47,042 bases of DNA from Armatimonadota bacterium (GTDB lineage: Bacteria > Bacillota > Desulfotomaculia > Desulfotomaculales > Nap2-2B): contig JAIMBK010000017.1 of assembly GCA_023511535.1 (NCBI GenBank), positions 1-47,042 on the forward strand, written 5' to 3'. Positions 17,647-26,347 of the stretch are shown here, piece after piece. The notes beneath the pieces were generated by a model. The model worked only from the letters and a program-made list of their open reading frames with translations. It made no database searches and was not told where the DNA came from. Position 1 is the first letter of the stretch; each line of letters opens with the position of its first letter. The position numbers were made by a program, and so were the translations under genes.

Positions 17647-18252
17647 ATGCTTATTCTGGCTATCAACGGCAGCCCCCGGCCGGATGGGAATACGGCCCGC
17701 TTGCTGCGGAGCGTCCGGCAAATTGTCGAAGACGCCGGGGCGGAGTTTATCTTTTTACAGGTTTCGGAAATCCTGAAAGAGCAGAAAGTTCCCTACTGCC
17801 TGGCCTGTTCCTCTCCGTGCGCAGGAAAATGCTTCCGGGGAACCCAACTGGAAGAGACGTTCAAAATCATGCGGAAGGCCGACGGCATCATCATCGGCAG
17901 TCCCGTTTACTTCAGTACCGTGTCGGCGCCGTTGAAGGCCTTTTGGGACAAAACCAGGTTGCTGCGCAGGGAGAGAGCTTTGCTGAATGTTGTGGGCGGG
18001 GCGGTGACGGTCGGGAACGCCCGTTTCGGGGGTCAGGAGACGACCCTGAGGGCGCTCCACGATATGATGCTCTGCCAGGGGATGACCGTTGTGGGGGATG
18101 GATTTTCCGAGGAGGATGCCGGGCACCAGGGGGCGTGCGCGCAGGAACCTGCCGGCGAGGATGCGCAGGCGCTGAAAAGGGTTCAGTTGCTGGCCAAAAG
18201 GGTCATCGCGGTTGCCAGGGCAACCCGGGGTCTGCGCAACCGAAGCAATTAG
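17647..18252 (+). CDS. Flavodoxin-fold NAD(P)H-dependent oxidoreductase, iron-sulfur flavoprotein-like
   Basis: A 201-aa flavodoxin-fold protein with the FMN phosphate loop NGSPRPDGNT at the N-terminus and GSPVYFSTVSAPLKAFWDK at the isoalloxazine site, as in NADPH-dependent FMN reductases. Between them is a compact cysteine cluster CLACSSPCAGKC (C-x2-C-x3-C-x3-C), which resembles the cluster site of archaeal/clostridial iron-sulfur flavoproteins, so a [4Fe-4S] cluster is likely. I chose the ATG at 17647 because GAGGGT lies 6 bases upstream; the open frame begins 17 codons earlier without a ribosome site. The electron donor and acceptor are unknown. A terminator follows, so it is probably monocistronic. 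Confidence 0.82.
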   Translation: MLILAINGSPRPDGNTARLLRSVRQIVEDAGAEFIFLQVSEILKEQKVPYCLACSSPCAGKCFRGTQLEETFKIMRKADGIIIGSPVYFSTVSAPLKAFWDKTRLLRRERALLNVVGGAVTVGNARFGGQETTLRALHDMMLCQGMTVVGDGFSEEDAGHQGACAQEPAGEDAQALKRVQLLAKRVIAVARATRGLRNRSN

Positions 18253-18274
18253 CCAAAACAGCGTGCGGCGTTCC

Positions 18275-18316
18275 ACCCCCGGCCCGGCCAGGTAAGCGGT
18301 GCCGGGGGTAATTTTT
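18275..18316 (+). terminator. Rho-independent terminator after the flavoprotein gene
   Basis: A perfect 9-bp stem ACCCCCGGC (18275-18283)/GCCGGGGGT (18301-18309), loop 17, followed by AATTTTT. It separates the flavoprotein gene from dnaG. Confidence 0.65.
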
Positions 18317-18381
18317 AAATTGTCGATCGATGGGAAGGAAAAATGGTAGTCAATAGCGAATAAGTCAAAAAGGTGGTTTTC

Positions 18382-20181
18382 GTGGGAACCTTTATTTCCC
18401 GGGAATTAATCGAAAGGATCAGGGAGCAGGCGGACCTCGTCGAGGTGGCCGGCGAGTACCTGCGCCTGACGAAGAAAGGGAAAGATTATGTAGCCCTGTG
18501 TCCTTTTCACCAGGAAAAAACCCCGTCCTTTACGGTAAGCAGGGAAAAGCAGATTTTCCACTGTTTTGGCTGCGGCGCCGGCGGGAACGTATTTAATTTT
18601 CTGATGGCCATGGAAAACCTCACTTTCCCCGAGGCGGTCAGGCAGCTGGCAGCCCGGACGGGAATCGCCATTCCCGCCGTCCGGCAGGAGGACGAACAAA
18701 AAAGGGTCCGCCTGGAAAACCGCCTGTGGGAAATGAATGAGCTGGCCGGGGAATTTTACCGGCAATGTTTGCACGACCGTCCGGAGGGCGCCCCGGCCAG
18801 GGACTACCTGGCCAGGCGGGGCTTGCAGAAAGAAACCGTCCTGCGTTTCGGGCTGGGCTACGCACCGGACGGCTGGGACAGTTTGCTGAATTACCTGCAA
18901 GGGCATAATTACTCCCGGGAGGAAATCCTCTCGGCGGGCCTGGCGGTTTTAAGCGAGCGCGGCCGACCTTTCGACCGCTTCCGCCGCCGGGTCATCTTCC
19001 CCATTCGCAACGCCCGCGGCAAAATTGCCGGCTTCGGGGGCCGGATCCTGGGCGAAGGGGAGCCCAAATACTTGAACAGCCCGGAAACCGCCGTGTTTAA
19101 TAAAAGGCACCTTTTGTACGGCCTGGATCTCGCCCGCCCGGCCATCCGCGAGCAGGGTTTCGCCATCCTGATGGAAGGGTACATGGACGTGATCAGCGCC
19201 CACCAGGCCGGTGTCGGCAATGCCGTTGCCTCCCTGGGCACCAGCTTAACCGCCGAGCAGGGCAGGCTGCTGCAGCGCTATACCACGGAGGTGGTCATCG
19301 CCTACGACGTTGACGCGGCGGGAGTGGCGGCCGCGTTGCGCGGTCTGGATATGCTCCAGGAGCTGGGTTTTCAGGTCCGGGTGGTCAGCATCCCGGAGGG
19401 CAAAGATCCCGATGAGTATTTGCGCACTCACGGGCGCCCGGCCTGGGATGCGCTGGTGGAAGACGCCCGCCCGTTGTTGGAGTATAAGCTTGACCAGGCC
19501 GCCCGGACCACCGGCGACAAAAAAAGGATTCTGCAGCAGGTCATCGGGAGCGTGGCCAGAATGGCCAGCCCCGTGGAGCAGGAAGAAAGCATCAGGCTGA
19601 TTGCCGCCCGCCTCAACTTAAGTTGGGATGCGATCAAAAGCGAATTAAGGCGTTTTCAGGTTGAGCGGCGATTAAGACAGCCAATACCGGATAAAATTGC
19701 TAATAAAACGCATAATATATTAACAGATGCCAAAAAAATTGCCGAGCAAGAAATAATTCGCCTGGTTATCCAGAAACCGGAGTATTTACCGGTGGTAAAA
19801 GAGGAATTAGATGAAGAATTAATCGAAAACCCGGTCTTGAAAAAGGTTTATGCCTTCGTGAAGCATCCGGATGAACAGCTGGAACCGGCGGACTGGATGG
19901 ACCGGCTGGAAGAAGGGGAGCGCAAAACAGTCAGCCGCCTGTTGCTGGAAGAATCCCCGCTGGGCGATTCCCCCGGGGTGCTGGCGGATTTATTGAAAAC
20001 CATTAAGAACAACAACCGGGCGCAGAAGAAAGATCGCCTTCTCCGGGAACTGGCCCGGGCGGAAAAAAACAACGACCGGGAACAGGTAAATGTCATTTTA
20101 AAAGAACTGGCGCAGCTTTTAAGTTTGCCGGGAGGGGAAGCCGGCCCTGCCGGTAAAGGGGGTAAAGAGCTATCTTCATGA
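18382..20181 (+). CDS. dnaG: DNA primase
   Basis: Makes RNA primers at the replication fork. The 599-aa product has an N-terminal CHC2 zinc site (Cys40, His43, Cys61, Cys64 in [11 protein letters not shown] and HCFGCG), the catalytic TOPRIM core with [13 protein letters not shown] and [11 protein letters not shown], and a C-terminal helicase-interaction domain. The length is normal. I chose GTG at 18382 because AGGTGG lies 5 bases upstream; GTG at 18373 is in frame but overlaps that site. Its stop overlaps the rpoD start by 4 bases (ATGA), the conserved dnaG-rpoD pair of the macromolecular-synthesis operon; rpsU is not present upstream. Confidence 0.97.
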   Translation: MGTFISRELIERIREQADLVEVAGEYLRLTKKGKDYVALCPFHQEKTPSFTVSREKQIFHCFGCGAGGNVFNFLMAMENLTFPEAVRQLAARTGIAIPAVRQEDEQKRVRLENRLWEMNELAGEFYRQCLHDRPEGAPARDYLARRGLQKETVLRFGLGYAPDGWDSLLNYLQGHNYSREEILSAGLAVLSERGRPFDRFRRRVIFPIRNARGKIAGFGGRILGEGEPKYLNSPETAVFNKRHLLYGLDLARPAIREQGFAILMEGYMDVISAHQAGVGNAVASLGTSLTAEQGRLLQRYTTEVVIAYDVDAAGVAAALRGLDMLQELGFQVRVVSIPEGKDPDEYLRTHGRPAWDALVEDARPLLEYKLDQAARTTGDKKRILQQVIGSVARMASPVEQEESIRLIAARLNLSWDAIKSELRRFQVERRLRQPIPDKIANKTHNILTDAKKIAEQEIIRLVIQKPEYLPVVKEELDEELIENPVLKKVYAFVKHPDEQLEPADWMDRLEEGERKTVSRLLLEESPLGDSPGVLADLLKTIKNNNRAQKKDRLLRELARAEKNNDREQVNVILKELAQLLSLPGGEAGPAGKGGKELSS

Positions 20182-21272
20182 GAGAAGAAGCCAAGGTCGA
20201 CAGCATCAAGGAATTAATTGAAAAAGGAAAAAAAAGAGGAACCCTTACCTATACCGAGATCATGGACAGTTTGCAGGGGATTGACTTGTCGCCCGAGCAG
20301 ATTGACGACATCTACGAAAAGCTGTCCGGGATGGGTATTGAGATAGTTCCGGAAGCTGCCGATTTGGAGTCGATCGACAACCCTGCCCTGGAGGAAAGCC
20401 CGTCCGAAGAGGTTGAGATTGACCTGACCATTCCCGAAGGGATCAGCATCGATGATCCCGTACGCATGTACCTCAAGGAAATCGGGAGGGTTCCTCTGTT
20501 GACTCCCGAAGAGGAAATCGAGCTGGCCAAGCGCATCGAGCAGGGGGACGAAGAGGCCAAAAGGCGGCTGGCGGAAGCTAACCTGCGGCTGGTGGTGAGC
20601 ATTGCCAAGCGTTACGTGGGGCGGGGGATGCTTTTCCTGGACTTAATCCAGGAGGGAAACCTGGGCCTGATTAAGGCAGTGGAAAAGTTTGACTACCGGA
20701 AGGGTTACAAGTTCAGCACCTATGCCACCTGGTGGATTCGCCAGGCAATTACCCGGGCGATCGCCGATCAGGCCAGAACGATCCGGATCCCCGTCCACAT
20801 GGTGGAAACCATCAACAAGCTGATCCGGGTTTCCCGCCAGCTCCTTCAGGAGTACGGCCGGGATCCCACGCCGGAAGAAATCGCCAAAGAAATGAACATT
20901 TCCGAGGAAAAGGTGCGGGATATTTTAAAGATTGCCCAGGAGCCCGTTTCCCTGGAAACGCCCATTGGCGAGGAAGAGGATTCCCACCTGGGAGATTTCA
21001 TTGAGGATCAGGAGGCGCGGGCGCCGGCTGAAGAAGCGTCTTTCACCATGCTGCGCGAGCAGCTGGACGAGGTTCTCACCACCCTGACCGACCGGGAGCA
21101 AAAGGTGCTCCGCCTGCGCTTCGGTCTGGATGACGGGAGGGCGCGCACCTTGGAAGAAGTAGGCCAGCGGTTCGGGGTGACCAGGGAGCGGATCCGGCAG
21201 ATCGAAGCAAAAACGCTGCGCAAGCTCCGCCACCCCAGCCGGAGTAAAAAATTAAAAGATTATCTGGATTGA
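20178..21272 (+). CDS. rpoD: Housekeeping RNA polymerase sigma factor (sigma-A)
   Basis: Primary sigma-70 factor. The 364-aa product has region 1.1 (about 1-60), region 1.2 ([18 protein letters not shown]), region 2 with [17 protein letters not shown] and [17 protein letters not shown] (-10 recognition and melting), region 3, and region 4.2 with the helix-turn-helix [20 protein letters not shown] (-35 recognition). It is compact, as in other Firmicutes. It is translationally coupled to dnaG, and a strong terminator lies 37 bases after its stop. Consensus TTGACA/TATAAT promoters elsewhere in the window fit this factor. Confidence 0.98.
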   Translation: MREEAKVDSIKELIEKGKKRGTLTYTEIMDSLQGIDLSPEQIDDIYEKLSGMGIEIVPEAADLESIDNPALEESPSEEVEIDLTIPEGISIDDPVRMYLKEIGRVPLLTPEEEIELAKRIEQGDEEAKRRLAEANLRLVVSIAKRYVGRGMLFLDLIQEGNLGLIKAVEKFDYRKGYKFSTYATWWIRQAITRAIADQARTIRIPVHMVETINKLIRVSRQLLQEYGRDPTPEEIAKEMNISEEKVRDILKIAQEPVSLETPIGEEEDSHLGDFIEDQEARAPAEEASFTMLREQLDEVLTTLTDREQKVLRLRFGLDDGRARTLEEVGQRFGVTRERIRQIEAKTLRKLRHPSRSKKLKDYLD

Positions 21273-21308
21273 TCTATGCCGGGTGAAAAACCCGGGCTTA
21301 TTTATTTA

Positions 21309-21342
21309 TTTATCCCCCTTTGGCCGGGGATAAAGTTTTTTG
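21309..21342 (+). terminator. rpoD operon terminator
   Basis: A perfect 9-bp stem TTTATCCCC (21309-21317)/GGGGATAAA (21326-21334) with an 8-base loop, followed by GTTTTTTG. A smaller hairpin CCGGGT-GAAAA-ACCCGG precedes it (21279-21295), also followed by a T-rich stretch. Confidence 0.85.
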
Positions 21343-21383
21343 CCGGCTTTTTACGCCCCGGTTTTTTGGCCTGGTTTTTGGAC

Positions 21384-21412
21384 TTGCCGACTTTTTTGCC
21401 ATCAAGTAAAAT
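21384..21412 (+). promoter_or_regulatory. argH promoter
   Basis: TTGCCG (21384-21389) and TAAAAT (21407-21412) with a 17-bp spacer, placed between the rpoD terminator and argH. Confidence 0.6.
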
Positions 21413-21464
21413 AGGAGCAAATCTTGTTTGGTAGCTGGTAAAATTTTAAACCGGGTGAAGACAT

Positions 21465-22844
21465 GTGAAAAAACTTTGGAGCGGCCGCTTCCAGAAGGAA
21501 ACGAGCCAGTTAGTGGACGATTTTCACTCTTCAATTGGTTTCGACTGCCGGCTGTACCGCCAGGACATCCGGGGCAGCATCGCGCACGCCGCCATGCTGG
21601 GGCGGCAGGGCATTTTGACTCCGGAAGAAACCCGGCTGATTATTGACGGGTTAAAAGAAATCCTGGCCGAGATCGAAGCCGGGCGGGTGGAGTTTTCCAG
21701 GGAAGCCGAAGACATTCACCTGAATATCGAACAGCTTTTGATCGCGAAAATCGGCGAGCCGGGGAAAAAGCTCCACACCGCCCGCAGCCGCAACGACCAG
21801 GTGGCCCTGGACGTCCGCCTGTATTTAAAAGAAGAGATTGACGGGATCGCCCGCCTCTTGCAGGAGTTGCAGAGCGCCCTGCTGGACCTGGCGGAAAAGC
21901 ACGTGGACACCGTCATGCCCGGCTATACCCACCTGCAGCGCGCCCAGCCGATCACCTTCGCCCACCACCTGCTGGCCTACGTCCAGATGTTTGACCGGGA
22001 CCGGGAAAGGCTAAGGGATTGCTACCGGCGCACGGACGTCCTGCCGCTGGGCGCCGGGGCCCTGGCCGGTACCACCCTGCCCATCGATCCTCATTACGTG
22101 GCGCGCGAGCTGGGTTTTTCGGCGGTGGCCGAAAACACCCTGGATGCCGTGAGCGACCGCGATTTTATCGTCGAATTCCTCGCCGCCGCCGCCCTGATCA
22201 TGGTGCACTTAAGCCGCCTGGGGGAAGAAATTGTGCTCTGGGCAAGCGCGGAGTTCGGTTTTGTGGAACTGGACGACGCCTACAGCACGGGCAGCAGCAT
22301 GATGCCCCAAAAGAAAAACCCCGACGTGGCCGAACTGGTCCGGGGCAAGGCGGGCCGCGTTTTCGGGGATCTGGTTTCCCTTTTGACCGTCCTCAAGGGC
22401 CTGCCTCTGGCCTACAACAAAGACCTCCAGGAAGATAAAGAAGCGCTTTTTGACGCGGTGGACACCGTGAAAAAGTGTCTGCTGGTTTTCCGGCCGCTGG
22501 TGGCCACCCTGCAGGTGAATAAGGAGAAGATGGCCCGCGCCGCCGGGGAAGGGTTTACCAACGCCACCGACCTGGCCGACTACCTGGTTGGCAAAGGGGT
22601 GCCTTTCCGGGAGGCCCACGGGATTACCGGCCGGATTGTTTATTACTGCCTGCAGGAAAAAAAGACCCTGGCGGAGCTGGCCCTGGAGGAATACAAACAG
22701 TTTTCGCCGGTCATTGAAGGAGACGTTTACCAGTTTATTGCCATCGATCGGTGCGTCAAGGCCCGCCGTTCGCCGGGCGGCCCGTCCCCGGACGAAGTGC
22801 GGAGGGCAATTGCCAGGGCGAAAGAAAGACTGGAGAAAGGATGA
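21465..22844 (+). CDS. argH: Argininosuccinate lyase
   Basis: Last step of arginine synthesis: splits argininosuccinate into arginine and fumarate. The 459-aa product has the fumarase/aspartase-superfamily signature [12 protein letters not shown] (276-287), [13 protein letters not shown] (substrate loop) and [14 protein letters not shown] with the catalytic histidine region. The length is normal. The GTG start at 21465 gives the expected [10 protein letters not shown]-terminus; the ribosome site is weak (GGGTGA). argG, its usual partner, is not in the window, so it seems to be driven by its own promoter, together with the downstream CoA-transferase-family gene. Confidence 0.97.
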   Translation: MKKLWSGRFQKETSQLVDDFHSSIGFDCRLYRQDIRGSIAHAAMLGRQGILTPEETRLIIDGLKEILAEIEAGRVEFSREAEDIHLNIEQLLIAKIGEPGKKLHTARSRNDQVALDVRLYLKEEIDGIARLLQELQSALLDLAEKHVDTVMPGYTHLQRAQPITFAHHLLAYVQMFDRDRERLRDCYRRTDVLPLGAGALAGTTLPIDPHYVARELGFSAVAENTLDAVSDRDFIVEFLAAAALIMVHLSRLGEEIVLWASAEFGFVELDDAYSTGSSMMPQKKNPDVAELVRGKAGRVFGDLVSLLTVLKGLPLAYNKDLQEDKEALFDAVDTVKKCLLVFRPLVATLQVNKEKMARAAGEGFTNATDLADYLVGKGVPFREAHGITGRIVYYCLQEKKTLAELALEEYKQFSPVIEGDVYQFIAIDRCVKARRSPGGPSPDEVRRAIARAKERLEKG

Positions 22845-22851
22845 AAGTAAA

Positions 22852-24027
22852 TTGAGCCTGCCTCTGGAAGGAATCAAAGTGCTGGACTTGACCCGGCTGC
22901 TGCCCGGTCCGTTTTGCTCCCTGCTTTTGGCCGACTTCGGCGCGGAAGTGATCAAGGTGGAGCAGCCCGGTCCGGGGGACTACATCCGGTGGTACCCGCC
23001 TTTAGTCCAGGATACCGGCGGAATTTTCCTCCTGCTCAACCGGAATAAAAAAAGCCTCACCCTGAATCTGGGCACGGCAAAAGGGAAAGAAATTTTTTAC
23101 CGGCTGGTCCGGGAGGCGGACGTCGTCCTGGAAGGTTTCCGGCCCGGTGTGGCCAAGAAACTGGGGATTGACTACGAAACAGTGAAAGACCTCAATCCGG
23201 GCGTGGTTTACTGCTCCCTTTCGGGTTACGGCCAGGACGGCCCGTACGCGGCCAAACCGGGCCACGATATAAATTACCTCGGCTACGCCGGCGTCCTCGG
23301 GATTACCGGCCGGGCCGGAGAAGCGCCCGCGGTGCCGGGCGTGCAGATTGCCGACATCGGCGGCGGAGCGTTGATGGCGGCCATCGGCATCCTTCTGGCG
23401 TTAATGGCCCGGCGGCAGACCGGCCGGGGCCAGTTCGTGGACATTGCCATGCTGGACGGCGTGATTTCCTGGCTGCCCACTGTCGCGGGGAGTTTCTTTG
23501 TCGACGGGATCGTCCCGGGCCCCGGGGAGACCAGGCTGACGGGCAGGTACGCCTGTTACGACGTGTACCGGACCAAAGACGGGCGCTACGTCAGCCTGGG
23601 CGCTTTAGAACTCCATTTCTGGGAAAAGCTGTGCCGTTTCCTCGGCAAAGAAGAATACGTTAAATGGCAGTTTGTTGACGAAAAGCAAGACGAGCTGCGC
23701 GCTTTTTTACGTGAACAATTCCTTTTGCGCAGCCGCGACGAGTGGGTGGAGATTTTCCAGCAAATCGATACCTGCGGCGGGCCGGTGTACAACCTTGCCG
23801 AAGTGTTTGCCGATCCGCAGGTTCTCCACCGCCGGATGGTTTTTACGCTGGAGCATCCCCGCCTGGGGAAAATCAAACAGCTGGGCTTTCCCATCAAGCT
23901 CTCCGCCACCCCCGCCCAGGTCCGGCTGGCTCCGCCGGAGCCCGGCGAGCACACCGGGGAAATTTTGACCGGGCTGGGTTATTCACCCGCCGATCTCGAC
24001 GCGTTGCGCAAAGAGGGAATCATTTAA
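22852..24027 (+). CDS. CaiB/BaiF class III CoA-transferase family, with alpha-methylacyl-CoA racemase-like active site
   Basis: A 391-aa member of the class III CoA-transferase family. It has the N-terminal CoA-binding half (VLDLTRLLPGPFCSLLLADF, GAEVIKVEQPG), PGHDINYLGYAG, IADIGGGALMAAIG and VSLGALELHFW. Asp168 is the residue that carries the acyl group in CoA-transferases. His138, Asp168 and Glu253 have the same spacing (30 and 85 residues) as His126, Asp156 and Glu241 of mycobacterial alpha-methylacyl-CoA racemase, so a racemase is the better guess. I chose the TTG at 22852: AAAGGATG lies about 8-9 bases upstream, 7 bases after the argH stop; the frame runs further back only inside argH. 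The substrate is unknown. Confidence 0.85.
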   Translation: MSLPLEGIKVLDLTRLLPGPFCSLLLADFGAEVIKVEQPGPGDYIRWYPPLVQDTGGIFLLLNRNKKSLTLNLGTAKGKEIFYRLVREADVVLEGFRPGVAKKLGIDYETVKDLNPGVVYCSLSGYGQDGPYAAKPGHDINYLGYAGVLGITGRAGEAPAVPGVQIADIGGGALMAAIGILLALMARRQTGRGQFVDIAMLDGVISWLPTVAGSFFVDGIVPGPGETRLTGRYACYDVYRTKDGRYVSLGALELHFWEKLCRFLGKEEYVKWQFVDEKQDELRAFLREQFLLRSRDEWVEIFQQIDTCGGPVYNLAEVFADPQVLHRRMVFTLEHPRLGKIKQLGFPIKLSATPAQVRLAPPEPGEHTGEILTGLGYSPADLDALRKEGII

Positions 24028-24045
24028 TTGCTTCTGAACATCCCT

Positions 24046-24324
24046 TTACTTAAAGTATCTCTTCCAGTCCTTGTACGTCTTCTCATCCCGTCTGTCTACG
24101 GCTCCGATGAGGACCGTTCTTTCGGCGTCGAGGATCTGGTAGAGGATGCGGATGTTTCCGACACGCAGCCTGTGGTAGTTCTTTTCCAGGCAGATGCAGC
24201 CGGGTGGTCGCGGATCTTCGGCCAGCCCTTCTAAAGTGCGCCGCACTTTCTCCCGCTCTGTTGGCGTCAGCTTCGTGTAGTCGTGGCGGAAGCGGTTGGC
24301 GTTCTTGGGTTTAACGCTGTACAC
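24046..24324 (-). CDS. RelE/ParE-family toxin
   Basis: A 92-aa basic protein with the RelE/ParE layout: MYSVKPKNANRFRHDYTKL at the N-terminus, a helical hairpin, LEKNYHRLRVGNIRILYQI in the core strands, and the C-terminal strand IGAVDRRDEKTYK with the basic/aromatic residues typical of RelE-type ribonucleases. It probably cleaves mRNA at the ribosome, though a gyrase-poisoning ParE role cannot be excluded. It overlaps the antitoxin gene by 14 bases and lies downstream of it, the normal order. It runs against the CoA-transferase-family gene, with an 18-bp gap between the two stops. Confidence 0.85.
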   Translation of the reverse strand: MYSVKPKNANRFRHDYTKLTPTEREKVRRTLEGLAEDPRPPGCICLEKNYHRLRVGNIRILYQILDAERTVLIGAVDRRDEKTYKDWKRYFK

Positions 24325-24601
24325 GGCCCCGTTCCTCGACTTCCCGCATCATTTCGAACACGTCCTTGTCTTCGGGGTTATCGGTGGGCTGCCCGAAGAC
24401 CTCGCGGGCCAGCCTGATATCCTGAACCAGCTCGTAGGACTCCAGCAGTTCCTTATATGTGTCTGCGCTTAACAGCACTCCTTCCACCTCGTTGTTTCTG
24501 AGGATCAACAGCGGTTTTTCCTTGCACTTGGCCAGGTACCTTCCTGGAGACCTGGAGAGTGCGGTAGCGCTGACCAGGCTATCGAGGTCGAATGAGAGCA
24601 T
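24311..24601 (-). CDS. Phd/YefM-type antitoxin
   Basis: A 96-aa partner of the RelE-type toxin. The N-terminal half is a Phd/YefM DNA-binding fold: LVSATALSRSPGRYLAKCKE then KPLLILRNNEVEGVLLSADT (the PLLIxRNNxxxGVLxS pattern). The acidic C-terminus (DNPEDKDVFEMMREVEERG) is the likely toxin-wrapping tail. I chose the ATG at 24601 because AAGGAGG lies 8 bases upstream; a GTG three codons earlier overlaps the ribosome site. The predicted promoter sits on a palindrome, which suggests autoregulation by the antitoxin/toxin complex. Confidence 0.87.
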   Translation of the reverse strand: MLSFDLDSLVSATALSRSPGRYLAKCKEKPLLILRNNEVEGVLLSADTYKELLESYELVQDIRLAREVFGQPTDNPEDKDVFEMMREVEERGRVQR

Positions 24602-24622
24602 AGGAAGCACCTCCTTTTAAGG

Positions 24623-24653
24623 ATATTATACGTAAAATATAGCACAATATCAA
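24623..24653 (-). promoter_or_regulatory. Toxin-antitoxin promoter with overlapping palindromic operator
   Basis: On the minus strand TTGATA (24648-24653), a 17-bp spacer and a perfect TATAAT (24625-24630). The interval 24623-24640 is an 18-bp palindrome centred on TACGTA with a single mismatched pair (8 of 9 pairs). It covers the -10 box, where a bound antitoxin would block RNA polymerase. Confidence 0.75.
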
Positions 24654-24802
24654 GCGAAAAATTATCGGGCTCCCGGGCTTCGTCTATCGCGGTCAGCAAT
24701 CCGCAGCAGAACCCGGAGAGTATTGACACCGTTACCGGGGACAAACTCGCCAGCAAGTCGCCTGACCAACCCTGGTGCCTGGAGTGCAGGCGAAAAAAAA
24801 TC

Positions 24803-24832
24803 TTGACATTGCTTTGGCCGATTTAGTATACT
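24803..24832 (+). promoter_or_regulatory. Promoter of the ilv-leu T-box leader
   Basis: Consensus TTGACA (24803-24808) and TATACT (24827-24832), 18-bp spacer; start expected near 24839, just before the first T-box helix. The 24654-24802 stretch upstream shows nothing I recognise. Confidence 0.75.
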
Positions 24833-24837
24833 AAAAA

Positions 24838-25160
24838 AACAGGTTTATCAGGGGAAAAGCAATGAAGGGGAGCAAGTAACCTGTGTTTTCAGGCTACAGA
24901 GAGCCGGGGAAGCTGAAAACCGGTGCCGGGCCAGGTGAAATGGATCACCCCGGAGCTGCCGGCCGAAAGGCGGCTTAAAGCCTGCCGATTAAGCCGGGCC
25001 GGGCAGTCCGTCCGTTATCAGGGCCGTGTCTTGGTGCAAAGACACAAAAGGGGCCCTTATCGCGAGGTAAGGGCAAACAGGGTGGTACCGCGGGAAGGGT
25101 TTACCTCTCGTCCCTGGCAGTTGTTCCGGGCTGCCGGGGGTGAGAGGTTTTATTATTTTT
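24838..25160 (+). promoter_or_regulatory. T-box riboswitch leader, probably isoleucine (AUC) specific
   Basis: A leader RNA that binds uncharged tRNA and then permits read-through. Elements seen: the Stem I region with AAGGGGAGCAAGTA, CAGAGAGCC and AGCTGAAAACCGG; a specifier segment AAATGGATCACCCCGGAG; a stem III hairpin GTGTCTT/AAGACAC (7 bp); the T-box AGGGTGGTACCGCGG (25079-25093) containing the tRNA-acceptor-binding UGGU; CTCGTCCCT; and a terminator. The likely specifier is AUC (24944-24946), which reads isoleucine and agrees with the genes downstream; UGG at 24941 is the only competing in-register reading I see. It lies before ilvE and probably governs the whole ilv-leu-cimA run. Confidence 0.93.
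25103..25159 (+). terminator. Regulated terminator of the T-box leader
   Basis: Stem ACCTCTC (25103-25109)/GAGAGGT (25142-25148) enclosing a GGCAG/CTGCC inner stem, followed by TTTTATTATTTTT. It is mutually exclusive with the antiterminator formed by the T-box sequence. Confidence 0.88.
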
Positions 25161-25170
25161 GGGTACTGTA

Positions 25171-25205
25171 TTCCCTAATTCCTGATTCCCAATTCCTAAT
25201 TCCCA
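25171..25205. repeat. Intergenic repeat family A, copy 4 (inverted)
   Basis: CCCTAATTCCTGATTCCCAA then TTCCTAATTCCC, between the T-box terminator and the ilvE ribosome site. It lies inside the transcribed leader. Confidence 0.6.
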
Positions 25206-25224
25206 TATTAAAAGGAGTGTTCTT

Positions 25225-26136
25225 ATGGGTCTGGTTATTTATTTAAACGGCCGGTACGTTCCGGAGAAAGACGCCGTCGTTTCTGTTTTTGACCACGGCC
25301 TTTTGTACGGGGACGGTGTGTTCGAAGGGATCCGGGCTTACCACAACAGGGTGTTTAAATTAAAGGAGCATATCGATCGCCTGTACAACTCCGCGCGCGC
25401 AATTTCCCTGGAGATTTCATTGTCCAAAGAAGAAATGACAGAAGTCGTCCTGGAGACCTGCCGGCGAAATAACGTAAGGGATGGGTATATCCGCCTGGTG
25501 GTTACCCGGGGGCCGGGGGACCTCGGGCTGGATCCGCGAAAGTGCAGCAAACCGACCATCTTTTGTATCGCCGCTTCCATCCAGCTGTATCCCGAGGAAT
25601 TATATAAAAAAGGCCTGGAAATGATTACAGTGGCTACGCGGCGGAATCTTCCCGAAGCCTGCAACCCGCAGGTGAAATCGCTTAACTACCTGAATAATAT
25701 TTATGCCCGGATTGAAGCCAACCTGGTGGGGGTGCCGGAAGCGGTTATGTTGAACCAGGAGGGTTACGTGGCCGAGGCCACGGGTGATAATATATTTATC
25801 GTTAAGGATACCACTTTGATTACCCCGCCTCCTTACGTTGGGATTCTGGAAGGCATAACGCGCAACGCAGTGATGGAAATCGCCCGCAATAGAGGGATGA
25901 AAGTTGAGGAGAAACTGTTTACCCGCTATGATATCTACAATGCCGACGAGTGCTTTTTAACCGGCACCGCCGCCGAAGTTATTCCGGCCGTGAAACTGGA
26001 CGGCCGGCCGATTGGTGACGGCCGCCCCGGCCCGGTTACCTGGGAGCTGATCCATGCCTTCCGGGAACTGACCAGGGTGGACGGGCCCCTCATTTTTGCT
26101 GAGGAAAGCCGGCAGCAGGCCAGCCAGGCCGGGTGA
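25225..26136 (+). CDS. ilvE: Branched-chain amino acid aminotransferase
   Basis: PLP-dependent class IV aminotransferase that makes or degrades Ile, Leu and Val by exchange with glutamate. The 303-aa product has the N-terminal FDHGLLYGDGVFEGIRAY block, the PLP lysine Lys151 in NPQVKSLNYLNN, and LTGTAAEVIPAV near the C-terminus; the size fits IlvE. D-amino-acid aminotransferase has the same fold, but the T-box and neighbours favour IlvE. The ATG has AAAAGGAGT upstream. It is the first gene after the T-box. Confidence 0.93.
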   Translation: MGLVIYLNGRYVPEKDAVVSVFDHGLLYGDGVFEGIRAYHNRVFKLKEHIDRLYNSARAISLEISLSKEEMTEVVLETCRRNNVRDGYIRLVVTRGPGDLGLDPRKCSKPTIFCIAASIQLYPEELYKKGLEMITVATRRNLPEACNPQVKSLNYLNNIYARIEANLVGVPEAVMLNQEGYVAEATGDNIFIVKDTTLITPPPYVGILEGITRNAVMEIARNRGMKVEEKLFTRYDIYNADECFLTGTAAEVIPAVKLDGRPIGDGRPGPVTWELIHAFRELTRVDGPLIFAEESRQQASQAG

Positions 26137-26141
26137 AAAAG

Positions 26142-26240
26142 GTGAAGGCACAGAGGCGCCAGGGAATAGAAAGATAAAGATTCAAAGGATAAAGGCACAA
26201 AGGCACAAAGGCAAAAAGGACAAAGGCAACAAAGGCTGAG
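26142..26240. repeat. Intergenic repeat family B, copy 7 (clearest copy)
   Basis: AAGGCACAGAGGCGCCAGGG, GGATAAAGGCACAAAGGCAC, AAAGGCAAAAAGGACAAAGG and CAACAAAGGC between ilvE and ilvB: the most regular tandem copy of the 9-base unit in the window. Confidence 0.6.
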
Positions 26241-26347
26241 TGGGGTTAAAGGGCGCAGAGGGAAATTGCCCGCGCCTGAGGGGGGAATAATTTTCTACAT
26301 AATGAAATATTGCCTCCTTTTTGGGAAGGTAATCGGAGGTAAGCAAC

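Noticed and set aside
24654-24802. Possible gene fragment upstream of the T-box (an open stretch with two Cys near its end)
   Set aside because: It is too short and lacks a recognisable motif or start; it could equally be non-coding.
17181-26240. Repeat runs considered as CRISPR arrays
   Set aside because: Units are about 9 bases, tandem and degenerate, without uniform spacers, and no cas genes are present.
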